From contig NZ_JAVIFU010000025.1 of assembly GCF_031157315.1 (NCBI RefSeq), forward strand, positions 1 through 64,000: DNA of 64,000 nucleotides, read 5' to 3'. The translations under genes were made by a program, and so were the position numbers. Under the pieces are notes generated by a model. That model worked only from the letters and a program-made list of their open reading frames with translations. It did no database searches and was not told the origin of the DNA. Position 1 is the stretch's first letter. Each line of letters opens with the position of its first letter. This DNA is from Paenibacillus sp. LHD-38. GTDB taxonomy: Bacteria > Bacillota > Bacilli > Paenibacillales > Paenibacillaceae. Shown piece after piece: positions 53,643 through 61,776 of this stretch.

Positions 53643-53662
53643 AGATAAGGAGCGGTACGTTG

Positions 53663-54082
53663 ATGACGATTCGATTACGCGGGCATCATCTGTTATGTCT
53701 GCTTGGTTACCGAGGCATGGGCTATTCGGATGATTTTTGCGTCAATATGACCGCTATCTATGAGACGCTCCGTCAGGAGCCTCAAACGGAAATCGAAATT
53801 ATAATCGGTCCTGACGATGTTTGCCGAGCCTACCCGCCGGACAAAGCCTACCACTGTGAGGGCGCCGTTTACGGCTTGGATGAAGCGGTATTATCGAAGC
53901 TTGGGCTCGTTGCAGGCATAAGGGAAAGCTGGCAAGCTCTATGCAGCCGGGTAGCAGAGACCATGGTGCCGGAAGACATTAGCCGGCTATGCACGACCTG
54001 CCCGTGGGAGAAATACGGCGTATGCGCCGAAGGCGTCGGGCTCGTCGCCCTCGGCAAGCCCCTTCCAAAGGCCGGAGCGTAA
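53663..54082 (+). CDS. DUF1284 cysteine-rich protein
   Basis: 139 residues from ATG 53663 (GGAGCGG 7 nt upstream). It begins with the DUF1284 signature IRLRGHHLLCLLGYRGMGYS and holds further cysteines at FCVNM, DDVCRAYPP, YHCEGA and LCTTCPWEKYGVC. The arrangement suggests an iron-sulphur or metal cluster. No function is established for the family. It follows the DinB-family terminator, so is probably its own transcript. Confidence 0.88.
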   Translation: MTIRLRGHHLLCLLGYRGMGYSDDFCVNMTAIYETLRQEPQTEIEIIIGPDDVCRAYPPDKAYHCEGAVYGLDEAVLSKLGLVAGIRESWQALCSRVAETMVPEDISRLCTTCPWEKYGVCAEGVGLVALGKPLPKAGA

Positions 54083-54094
54083 CAGCCATTCGCG

Positions 54095-54148
54095 AAAAAA
54101 ATGCGGTAAGGACGGCATGCCATTGCATGGTTCCTTACCGCATTTTTT
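54095..54148. terminator. Bidirectional terminator between DUF1284 gene and serS
   Basis: AAAAAATGCGGTAAGGA and TCCTTACCGCATTTTTT form a perfect 17-bp stem serving both convergent genes. Confidence 0.88.
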
Positions 54149-54154
54149 ATTCAC

Positions 54155-55435
54155 TTAGCTGACAACGAGCCGTTTCCAACCGTTCATGTAGGGCTGAAGA
54201 GCCGCCGGTATATGGATCGAGCCATCCTCCTCTTGGTGATTTTCGAGAAGCGGAATCAATATGCGCGGGCTGGCTACTGCCGTGTTGTTGAGCGTATGGC
54301 AGAATTTCAATGTCCCGTCCCCTGCTCGGTACCTTATATTCGAGCGGCGTGCTTGAAAATCATGCAAATTCGACGACGAATGGGTCTCTCCGTACGCATC
54401 GCGGCTTGGCATCCACGTTTCGATATCGTATTGCTTATACGTTTTTTGCGACATGTCACCGGTACAAACCGCCATAACCCGGTATGGCAGCTCCAGGCAC
54501 TGCAGCAATTCCTCGGCATTCGCCGTTATTTCCTGCAGCATCGCCTCCGACAGCTCAGGGTCTGCCTCGCATAGGATAACCTGCTCAACCTTCGCAAACT
54601 GGTGAACGCGGTATAAGCCATGAACATCCCTGCCTGCCGAGCCGACCTCGCTGCGAAAGCAGGTCGAGGCTGCGGCAAGCTTGATTGGCTTCTCAGCCTC
54701 TACGATTTCATTGGCATAATAAGTGATCATCGGTACCTCCGAGGTGCCGACCAGCCATTTATCGTCGTTCGCGATACGGTAGGTCTGATCCTCGCCCAGC
54801 GGGAAAAAGCCGGTGTTGCTCATCGCATCCGTGCGAACCATTAGCGGTACATCAAGCAGTGTGAAACCTTTTTGCAGCAGCAAATCAACAGCCAGCTGCT
54901 GAACCGCGCGATGGAGCAGAACGCCCGCTCCTTTGAGGTAATAATTGCGGCTGCCCGCCGCCTTGACGCCTCGCTGAACATCGATCATACCGTGAAGCTC
55001 GCCGAGCGCCATATGGTCCTTCGCCTCGAAAGCGAAGCTCGGAGCATCACCAAACCGTCTCATCTCCACATTATCCGCATCCGAGCGTCCAATTGGCGTA
55101 TCAGGCGAGACGATATTAGGAACCAGCACCAGCAGCTCTGCCAAATGACGCTCGACGCTCGCAAGCTCTGTTTCCGCTGCGTTCAGCTTCTCATTCGTAT
55201 CCTTTACCTTCTGTTTTGCCTCCGCTGCCTCCTGCTCCGATCCTTGCTGCATCAGCATACCAATGTGATGCGAAAGCTTATTGCGCGTCTCCCGCAAAGC
55301 CTCCGTCTCCTGAAGAAGCAATCGCTTCTTCTCATCCCGCGACAGCAGCTCGGCAACCGAGAGCCGAATTCCCTTCTGATCTGCCACCGTCTGAACCTGC
55401 TCACCATTTTGCCTAATCCATTTCATGTCTAACAT
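54155..55435 (-). CDS. serS: Seryl-tRNA synthetase
   Basis: 426 residues from ATG 55435, with GGAGCGCGG upstream. An N-terminal helical arm (about 25-105, rich in Glu/Lys/Ala coiled coil) binds tRNA-Ser. A class II catalytic core follows, with motif 2 FRSEVGSAGRDVHGLYRVHQF spanning about residues 262-282 and motif 3 near the C-terminus (CHTLNNTAVASPRILIPLLE, about 378-397). It charges tRNA-Ser with serine. The T-box leader upstream shows that expression responds to uncharged tRNA. Confidence 0.95.
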   Translation of the reverse strand: MLDMKWIRQNGEQVQTVADQKGIRLSVAELLSRDEKKRLLLQETEALRETRNKLSHHIGMLMQQGSEQEAAEAKQKVKDTNEKLNAAETELASVERHLAELLVLVPNIVSPDTPIGRSDADNVEMRRFGDAPSFAFEAKDHMALGELHGMIDVQRGVKAAGSRNYYLKGAGVLLHRAVQQLAVDLLLQKGFTLLDVPLMVRTDAMSNTGFFPLGEDQTYRIANDDKWLVGTSEVPMITYYANEIVEAEKPIKLAAASTCFRSEVGSAGRDVHGLYRVHQFAKVEQVILCEADPELSEAMLQEITANAEELLQCLELPYRVMAVCTGDMSQKTYKQYDIETWMPSRDAYGETHSSSNLHDFQARRSNIRYRAGDGTLKFCHTLNNTAVASPRILIPLLENHQEEDGSIHIPAALQPYMNGWKRLVVS

Positions 55436-55464
55436 GACACCGCGCTCCTTTTTTATGAAAATAC

Positions 55465-55669
55465 AAAAAACGCCCTCATCCCTATGGGACGAGGAGCGTT
55501 TTTTACTCGCGGTGCCACCCAAATTGACTGAACAGATTCTGCTGTTCAATCCTCTTTGTTCCGCGATAACGGGCGGGTCCGGTAAACTTAGGGGGAAGAT
55601 GCATCCCTCCCCTTGACGAGAACGCCTCCGAGTTGGATTCTCTTCATAGGCGTGATCCGATTATTAATT
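55465..55669 (-). promoter_or_regulatory. T-box riboswitch leader of serS
   Basis: The minus strand carries the T-box core GGGTGGCACCGCG (55520-55508), followed by a terminator hairpin AACGCTCCTCGTCCC / GGATGAGGGCGTT with TTTTTT (55504-55465). Upstream lie the usual long stem I sequences. I could not assign the specifier codon with confidence, but serine is expected from the downstream gene. Pairing of the T-box with an uncharged tRNA acceptor end would favour read-through. Confidence 0.88.
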
Positions 55670-55675
55670 TATAGT

Positions 55676-55705
55676 ACTATAGCACAGGATTCGGAAGGAA
55701 AACAA
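55676..55705 (-). promoter_or_regulatory. Sigma-A-like promoter of the serS leader
   Basis: TTGTTT (55705-55700), an 18-nt spacer and TATAGT (55681-55676) put the transcript start near 55669. Confidence 0.5.
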
Positions 55706-55809
55706 GTAAACGCGCGGATTATAATATTTCCGGCTTATCGTATACATATGCTTTACGAGAAGGGTTTGCTCTGCTTGCCCACGAATAATACACGTACGAT
55801 AAAGGGTGG

Positions 55810-57477
55810 ATGGGAGAAGTGGATAACGTGACGAATGATCCTCATGTGCAGGAGCTTACCACGCTCAAAACGATAGCAGAAACGTTAAATCAGTCGAATG
55901 ATCTTAATGATATGCTGGACACGGTGCTGGGGAAGCTGCTTGAGGTGACCGGGCTTGCCTCTGGCTGGATTTTTCTCATTCGTTCAAATCTTGAATATGT
56001 ATGCGTCGCGGATCGCAATTTACCGCCTGCCTTGCTGTACAAAGAGAAGCAGCTCATGCAATGCGGTTCCTGCTGGTGTCTGGACCGCTATCAGGATGGC
56101 CGGCTAAAAAATGCGGTTAACATCTTAAGCTGCAAAAGGCTGGAAACGGCCAAAAGGACCCAAACAGGCGATACCTGCGGCTTTACTCACCATGCGACAG
56201 TTCCCCTGCGAATCGGCGAGCGTGAATTCGGCTTGTTGAATGTAGGCTCTCCGGGGAAGGCGCATTTCACGAGCGATGAGCTTGCCCTGCTGCAGGCGGT
56301 AGCCTATCAAATAGGCGTTGCCGTCGAGCGGATCCGGCTGCATGAGGCCGAGCAGCGGCGAGCGGAGCTCTTTTCCAGGCTCGGCGGGTTCAGCCGTTCT
56401 TTAACCATCGCTCTCAGCGAAGGAGATGCTGGCTGCCAGCTGAATTTATATGCCATGCAGCTGGTAGGCGCTCATTTTAACTGGCCGTTTGCGGCATTGC
56501 TTGAGCGCTGCGATGACCATTTTGTTTTGCGCAGCATGCGTTTTGGCCATGAATCCTTGACGCCTAATACGCATATATCGCTTGCTCAGGGCGAATGGCT
56601 CGAACAGGTTGGCCGTGCGCAGGGCTACCAAGAAATAACGGCATCCAGCGTATCCGTCCTTACGGAAAACCTAGAGCAGCGGGATTTATTCTCACCGCTT
56701 CAATCCTTCATGGCGGCCCCCGTCGCGTTCGGCGGCACTGCCGCATGCGGCGTGCTGGTCATTGGCCATAACGAAAGCTGCGGACTCAATCAAGTCGACG
56801 GTGCGGTACTCGAAGCCGTAGCCGAGCATTTGGCTATCGCGCTTGAAAACGCCCGGCTGGAGGTCGTCCGGCTCGATTTGGCGCGGCTGGAAGAGCGGAA
56901 CCGCTTGGCGCGCGACTTGCACGATTCCGTATCCCAAATGCTGTTTTCTATCAGCATGACGGCCAAGGGCGTGGAGAGCCTGCTAAACGGGAATAACCTC
57001 GAGACGGCCACGGCTGCCGTGAAGGACATGCAAAACTTGTCGCGGGACGCTTTAAAGGAAATGCGCGCGCTTATTGTACAGCTTCGACCCGCAGCTGTGG
57101 AGAAGGGAATCGTAACCGCATTGGCGGAGTACGGCATAAGACTTGGCCTTCAAGTAAATGGACAGACGACCGTTGCCGCATCGCTGCCCCATGCTGCTGA
57201 GGAAGCACTTTGGCGAATTGGCCAAGAGGCGCTGAATAACGTTTCCAAGCATGCAGGCACGGCCAAGGTTAACGTAACGCTGGCGGCGGACCCCTATGAA
57301 ATTAGGCTGAACATTACGGATTTTGGCCGCGGCATTAAGAAAAGCGGCACGGGCACCAGCAAGGAATCATTCGGATTATCAACAATGCGAGAGCGGGCTG
57401 AATTGCTTGGCGGGCGTTTTCATCTGAGCAGCAAGGCAGGAAGAGGCACAACGATTGAGGTCGTGCTCCCGCTATAA
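55810..57477 (+). CDS. NarL-family sensor kinase with two GAF domains and a cysteine cluster (YhcY/AirS-like)
   Basis: 555 residues, soluble. The first GAF domain (about 20-170) contains Cys85, Cys88, Cys90, Cys108 and Cys123 (QCGSCWC, LSCKR, DTCGF), a set like the iron-sulphur GAF of Staphylococcus AirS. A second GAF (about 185-345) is followed by HisKA_3 with the phosphoacceptor in LARDLHDSVSQ and a HATPase domain (N-box EALNNVSKHAG). A GTG at 55828 with GGGAGAAG upstream is an equally good start. It is followed by its regulator and a flavin reductase, the order seen in B. subtilis yhcY-yhcZ-yhdA. Confidence 0.9.
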   Translation: MGEVDNVTNDPHVQELTTLKTIAETLNQSNDLNDMLDTVLGKLLEVTGLASGWIFLIRSNLEYVCVADRNLPPALLYKEKQLMQCGSCWCLDRYQDGRLKNAVNILSCKRLETAKRTQTGDTCGFTHHATVPLRIGEREFGLLNVGSPGKAHFTSDELALLQAVAYQIGVAVERIRLHEAEQRRAELFSRLGGFSRSLTIALSEGDAGCQLNLYAMQLVGAHFNWPFAALLERCDDHFVLRSMRFGHESLTPNTHISLAQGEWLEQVGRAQGYQEITASSVSVLTENLEQRDLFSPLQSFMAAPVAFGGTAACGVLVIGHNESCGLNQVDGAVLEAVAEHLAIALENARLEVVRLDLARLEERNRLARDLHDSVSQMLFSISMTAKGVESLLNGNNLETATAAVKDMQNLSRDALKEMRALIVQLRPAAVEKGIVTALAEYGIRLGLQVNGQTTVAASLPHAAEEALWRIGQEALNNVSKHAGTAKVNVTLAADPYEIRLNITDFGRGIKKSGTGTSKESFGLSTMRERAELLGGRFHLSSKAGRGTTIEVVLPL

Positions 57478-57506
57478 ATAGATGCAACGGAGAGGCGGAC
57501 GGAGAA

Positions 57507-58157
57507 ATGACGATTAAACTGCTTTTGGCTGATGATCACGTCATGGTGCGCAGAGGCCTTCAGGTTTTTTTATCCACCCAATCGGATATTCAGCTTATCG
57601 GCGAAGCGGCTACCGGGCAAGAAGCATTGGACCAAGTTGGAGTCTTGCAGCCGGATGTCGTATTAATGGACATTAACATGCCAGGCATGAGCGGTATTGA
57701 AGCGACGAAGCAAATCAAGCTGCTGCAGCCCCATGTAAAGGTCATCATCCTTACCTCCTTTTCTGATCAGGACCATGCGCTTCCAGCCATTCGCGCCGGT
57801 GCCAAGGGCTACCTGCTCAAGGATATCGAGCCCGAGGAGCTTGTACGCGCCATCCATAACGTTCATAACGGCAAGGTGGAGCTCCACCCCGACGTGGCAG
57901 GCCAGCTGATGAACCAATATGCCGAGGCGGGGCAAGAATCATCCCCCACTGCGGATAATGCCTTGGCTGAGCTGACAGCGAGGGAGCATGAGGTATTAAG
58001 ACTGATTGCATCTGGCAAAAGCAACCGTACGATTGCGGAGGAGCTCTTTATCTCAGAAAAAACAGTAAAAACCCATGTCAGCCATGTTTTGAGCAAGCTC
58101 GGCTTGACCGACCGCACACAGGCTGCTATTTTTGCGGTGAAGCAGGGACTTATTTAA
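57507..58157 (+). CDS. LuxR/NarL-type response regulator (YhcZ-like)
   Basis: 216 residues. Receiver domain with Asp55 (VLMDINMPG) and a LuxR helix-turn-helix (about 150-212; LTAREHEVLRLIASGKSNRT, then TVKTHVSHVLSKLGL). It lies 29 nt after the kinase gene with GGAGAGGCGGACGGAG before the ATG. It is the cognate regulator of the Cys-rich GAF kinase and probably controls redox-related genes, including the reductase downstream (inference from the yhcYZ-yhdA order). Confidence 0.93.
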   Translation: MTIKLLLADDHVMVRRGLQVFLSTQSDIQLIGEAATGQEALDQVGVLQPDVVLMDINMPGMSGIEATKQIKLLQPHVKVIILTSFSDQDHALPAIRAGAKGYLLKDIEPEELVRAIHNVHNGKVELHPDVAGQLMNQYAEAGQESSPTADNALAELTAREHEVLRLIASGKSNRTIAEELFISEKTVKTHVSHVLSKLGLTDRTQAAIFAVKQGLI

Positions 58158-58177
58158 CTTATAAGACTATAGTCGTA

Positions 58178-58208
58178 GAGCATTCAGCCAATGGTTGAAT
58201 GCTCTTTC
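58178..58208 (+). terminator. Weak terminator after the response regulator gene
   Basis: GAGCATTCA pairs with TGAATGCTC around a short loop, followed by TTTC. It may attenuate rather than fully separate the reductase gene. Confidence 0.55.
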
Positions 58209-58299
58209 AGGTTGAAAATCCGTCCTAATATGGACGTTATTTCATATTCGAAGTGATACGATAGAGTCAATCAAAGGGAATGACGAAAGGAAGATTATA

Positions 58300-58851
58300 A
58301 TGAAAATCGTAATCATAACAGGAAGCAACCGAAAATCTGCAACCAGCACCCGTCTCGCGGTAAATGTGGGACAGCTGATTTCGCAAAAAGGCCATCATGT
58401 CCAGCTGTTTGATTTATTTGAAACGCCGCTGCCTTTTTATTCGCCTGAAGGAATTGGCTACGACCATGCAACCGTTCAGTCGCTTCAGCAAGCCATGCTG
58501 CAGGCCGATGGAGTAGTACTGGCAACGCCCGAGTACCACGGCAGCATTTCGGGCGTGCTCAAAAATGCGCTGGACTACCTGGGACAAGATCACTTCCGCG
58601 GAAAAGCCGTGCTGTCCATGAGCTCCGCCGGAGGCGCCGTCGGTACAAGCTCGCTGCTGCAGCTGCAATCCATCGTGCGGAATCTCCACGGAATCAACTC
58701 GCCGGATTGGGTTTCCATCGGCGGCGCGCAGCGAAACGAGCTCGCTGACGGATTAGCCGGCTACGAAGGAAGCGGCCAAGGGATAAACGACCGTATCCAT
58801 CGCGCAGCCCTATCCTTCCTCGAGCTAGCAGCACGGGTAAGAGGAAACTAA
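58300..58851 (+). CDS. NADPH-dependent FMN reductase (YhdA/azoreductase-like)
   Basis: 183 residues, flavodoxin-like fold. The FMN phosphate loop is GSNRKSATSTRL near the N-terminus, and the family motif TPEYHGSISGVLKNALDYL (about 77-95) is present. It reduces quinones, azo compounds or free flavin with NADPH. AAGGAAG precedes the ATG. Position after the kinase-regulator pair parallels B. subtilis yhdA, which encodes an azoreductase. Confidence 0.92.
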   Translation: MKIVIITGSNRKSATSTRLAVNVGQLISQKGHHVQLFDLFETPLPFYSPEGIGYDHATVQSLQQAMLQADGVVLATPEYHGSISGVLKNALDYLGQDHFRGKAVLSMSSAGGAVGTSSLLQLQSIVRNLHGINSPDWVSIGGAQRNELADGLAGYEGSGQGINDRIHRAALSFLELAARVRGN

Positions 58852-59003
58852 AGTCGACGAATTGAGGCTGCATACGCATATTTGTGCTGACTGACCGCTA
58901 ACTTGGCCGCTTTATTCACCGTAAAGGCCTATATGTATTTAAAACCGCTAACTAAGCAGTTATTCCCTTAAGAGCCAATACGTACTTACAAGACAACAAC
59001 AAC

Positions 59004-59063
59004 AAGGGCTGTACCCTCGCTTTAAGCGCAATTGCGTGCTTACAGCGAGGGCACAGCCCTTTT
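59004..59063 (+). terminator. Strong terminator downstream of the FMN reductase
   Basis: AAGGGCTGT-CCCTCGCT pairs with AGCGAGGG-ACAGCCCTT with an inner AAGC/GCTT, followed by TTTATC. The stem is about 22 bp with mismatches. Confidence 0.75.
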
Positions 59064-59086
59064 ATCTGTTTCAAATGTCCAGCATT

Positions 59087-59191
59087 TTATGTCGAATCTT
59101 GTCCACCACGATATTCCGACGGCATCCGACCGGTATTGCATTTCTTCGATGTCTTCCTACACTTATTAAACGTACCCGCAAGCTTTCTGAA
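59087..59191 (-). pseudogene. AraC-family regulator, C-terminal relic
   Basis: The minus strand ends TFNKCRKTSKKCNTGRMPSE then YRGG and a stop at 59087, clearly the second-recognition-helix tail (YFNKxFKKxTGxTPSEYR) of an AraC-family regulator. No open frame continues upstream, so only the last ~30 codons survive. Confidence 0.5.
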
Positions 59192-59356
59192 TTATAGTCA
59201 CACTTAGTATTTCCGAGTATCACCAATAGGAAACCCGCTGGGATGTTGAGGCAGCATTTTTACGATTTATGGTTGAAAATGCGAGGTCTGGTTTAAAATA
59301 CGGTGAAGAGAGAAATGACAGACTGAATAAGTCTGCCTGTCTTGAAGGAGGTCATT

Positions 59357-60010
59357 ATGCCGAATACAATGACGACGACGTTGCCGCATGCTAAACGCAG
59401 GAAGAAGGTTTTCACGGTTTTTGCCGCTTTTGGCATAGCCATGACATTACTGGCTGGCTGCGGACAAACAGGTACGAGTGAACTGGCGTCTGACGACACC
59501 AATGAAGACATCGCAACAATCGCGCCTACGAATGAAGCTGAAGCAGCAAATGCCATGAATGAGGAGGGAAATCCCTTCGCAGCCGCAGGCATTGACGATC
59601 CCGCAGCTTTTATCAAAATGTTCGAGATTGCAAAAGCGGCTGTAGCTGCGGATGAGAAGGCTGCCGTAGCAGAGCTTATCCTGCTGCCGCTGCAAGTAAA
59701 CGGAGAAACGCCTATTACGATTAAATCCAAGGAAGAGTTTATAGAGAAATACGATCAGATCATAACCCCATCCGTGAAGGATGCATTGGCGGCCCAAAAG
59801 GTCGATGATCTATTTGTCCGAGACCAAGGCGTTATGGTCGGATCAGGCGAGCTTTGGTTCGGCGCATCCGCGGAGGAGCCTCAGGTTTACGGTATCTTGC
59901 CGTTAATCCGGTGCCGATACGATAGAGGCGAATCCATAACGAAGCTGATTTCGGATAAAATTATTGGTCCAGACGTTTTGTTGACACAAGACGATCTGGA
60001 TATTTTTTGA
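59357..60010 (+). CDS. Lipoprotein of unknown function, possibly frameshifted at its C-terminus
   Basis: 217 residues from ATG 59357 with AAGGAGG 6 nt upstream. A signal peptide ends in lipobox LLAGC (about Cys34), followed by an acidic Ala/Glu-rich linker and a small domain ending in GSGELWFGASAEEPQVYGI. After position ~59895 the sequence loses character. In the next frame it would read AVNPVPIR and stop at 59925, a more typical ending, so a one-base deletion there is suspected. I do not recognise the family; it resembles small NTF2-like or hypothetical lipoproteins. Confidence 0.75.
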   Translation: MPNTMTTTLPHAKRRKKVFTVFAAFGIAMTLLAGCGQTGTSELASDDTNEDIATIAPTNEAEAANAMNEEGNPFAAAGIDDPAAFIKMFEIAKAAVAADEKAAVAELILLPLQVNGETPITIKSKEEFIEKYDQIITPSVKDALAAQKVDDLFVRDQGVMVGSGELWFGASAEEPQVYGILPLIRCRYDRGESITKLISDKIIGPDVLLTQDDLDIF

Positions 60011-60029
60011 AACAAACACAAAAAGCAAA

Positions 60030-60065
60030 TGAAAGCGTTGACATTTTTCAATTTAAAGTTATACA
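60030..60065 (+). promoter_or_regulatory. Promoter with overlapping perfect cre site for the GH32 gene
   Basis: TGAAAGCGTTGACA (60030-60043) fits the cre consensus at every position. Its end forms the -35 box TTGACA (60038-60043), and TATACA (60060-60065) follows after 16 nt as -10. CcpA bound here would block RNA polymerase directly. The leader to the start codon is about 130 nt. Confidence 0.75.
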
Positions 60066-60199
60066 ATCCACTTGCAAACATAAATATTGTCATCTACTCC
60101 ATTCATAATACACAATATATTTCCCAGGTAAATATTGATAAAAACTCGATACGCTAATTGTGGCTATGGGCTATTTAGCCGAGGAAAGGTGAATTTAGA

Positions 60200-61597
60200 A
60201 TGAAAAAGGATCTTTATAGGCCGTCATATCATTTTATGCCAGAACGAAATTGGATGAACGATCCGAACGGGACGATTTTTTACGAGGGCCATTATCATTT
60301 GTTCTATCAATACAATCCTTACGGTGACAAGTGGGGAACCATTCATTGGGGGCATGCTCGAAGCGTGGATCTGGTGAATTGGGAGCATCTTCCGATTGCG
60401 CTGTACCCTTCTACGGAACTTGGCGAAATACATTGCTTCTCCGGCTGCGCCTTACATGACGGGATTGAAGCCAAGATTTTCTATACGAGTATCGGCGAGG
60501 GCGAGAGAAATCCGGCCACGGGCGCCGAACAGTGGATGGCAACAAGTACAGATGGTTTGCTGAGCTGGAAGAAGCATCCGGGAAATCCCGTCATCACGTC
60601 CGGGATTCACGGTGGTGCAGATATTAGGGAATGGCGCGATCCTTTCGTATGGCGGAAAGGCGCGGACTGGTTCATGGTTACCGGAGGGGCGTACGAAGGC
60701 AAAGGCTGCGTCACGATTTACAAATCAGCCGACCTCATTAATTGGTCATTCCTAAATTTTCTTTATATAGATCCTGAGGTCGCTCTGTGTGAATGTCCTC
60801 TTGTTTATAATCAGGATGACAGGTACGTTCTCATCTATTCTCCGGGCGGAGATGTGAAATACTTAACAGGAACACTCACAAATTCTTATCAGTTTGTTCC
60901 CGAAACGAAGGGGACGATCGACCATGCAGGCTTGGAAGGTTACTATGCGCCTAATTTGCTTATAGATGATAAAGGAAGATGTATCCTGTTTGGGTGGATG
61001 CCTGATGTTGCGAGGGGAGATTTCGAAGGCGCTGCAGGTTGGTCGGGCGTACAGGCACTGCCGCGGGAACTTGAATTAACAGCTTCAGGAAAGCTCGCAA
61101 TGAGGCCCATCCCTGAATTTAAGGAGCTGCGCGGACGGCATTCCGGACAGGCAGACCTCTCTGCAGAAGGCGATGGCCTGAGGACAGGCATCGAAGGAAG
61201 GGCATTGGAGCTGATCGCAGAGTTCGACCTTACTGGCGCAGAATCACCGTTCGGCATTGGCGTACTGCGCTCCGAAGACGGCAGGGAAGAGACGCGCATC
61301 ATTGTTGATCCTATCGCTCAACAAATAACGATCGACCGGAGCCATTCAAGTTTGTCGCCACTTCCTCACAGTATGCCAATCACCGGCAATTACGAGGCAA
61401 AAGAGGGGCGGCTAAAGCTCCATGTATTCGTCGATCATTCAACGGTTGAGGTATTCTGCAACGAGACGACATGCTTGTCAGCCAGGGTTTATCCGACGCT
61501 GGAGCAAAGCACGGGAGTGCGGCTGTATGGGAAGCCGGCTCATGCGTCGACTACTCAGTTCGATATCTGGGAACTTTCCGCAACGAAAATAGGTTAG
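60200..61597 (+). CDS. GH32 beta-fructosidase (sucrose/levan-oligosaccharide hydrolase)
   Basis: 465 residues without signal peptide, so cytoplasmic. Key GH32 motifs are WMNDPNG with nucleophile Asp21, FSGCA, WRDPF with the transition-state Asp147, and ECP with acid/base Glu198. A C-terminal beta-sandwich (about 320-462; HVFVDHSTVEVF) is also typical. It cleaves terminal fructose from sucrose, sucrose-6-phosphate or fructo-oligosaccharides. No PTS or fructokinase gene is adjacent, so the uptake route is elsewhere. AGGAAAGGTG precedes the ATG. Confidence 0.95.
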   Translation: MKKDLYRPSYHFMPERNWMNDPNGTIFYEGHYHLFYQYNPYGDKWGTIHWGHARSVDLVNWEHLPIALYPSTELGEIHCFSGCALHDGIEAKIFYTSIGEGERNPATGAEQWMATSTDGLLSWKKHPGNPVITSGIHGGADIREWRDPFVWRKGADWFMVTGGAYEGKGCVTIYKSADLINWSFLNFLYIDPEVALCECPLVYNQDDRYVLIYSPGGDVKYLTGTLTNSYQFVPETKGTIDHAGLEGYYAPNLLIDDKGRCILFGWMPDVARGDFEGAAGWSGVQALPRELELTASGKLAMRPIPEFKELRGRHSGQADLSAEGDGLRTGIEGRALELIAEFDLTGAESPFGIGVLRSEDGREETRIIVDPIAQQITIDRSHSSLSPLPHSMPITGNYEAKEGRLKLHVFVDHSTVEVFCNETTCLSARVYPTLEQSTGVRLYGKPAHASTTQFDIWELSATKIG

Positions 61598-61639
61598 TAC
61601 CATACATAAATGCCTCTAATCTAGGCATTCAGAATGTAC

Positions 61640-61685
61640 AGAAACCCAACGTTTTTTCAAACGTTGGGTTTCTCTTTATATTTTT
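61640..61685. terminator. Terminator after the GH32 gene
   Basis: AGAAACCCAACGTT pairs perfectly with AACGTTGGGTTTCT, followed by CTTTATATTTTT. Confidence 0.88.
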
Positions 61686-61776
61686 GGATTGGTTTAAGTA
61701 AGTAAACACCAATATTATGGTGGTTGATTTAACATGATCACCCCTGTGCTTGCAGCGGTTATTCACATGTCGGCGG

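Larger units (their letters stand above)
58852..59356. other. 505-nt intergenic region with terminator and AraC relic
   Basis: It holds a strong hairpin terminator (59004-59063) and a decayed AraC C-terminus on the minus strand (59087-59191). The rest shows no recognisable signal. Confidence 0.6.
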
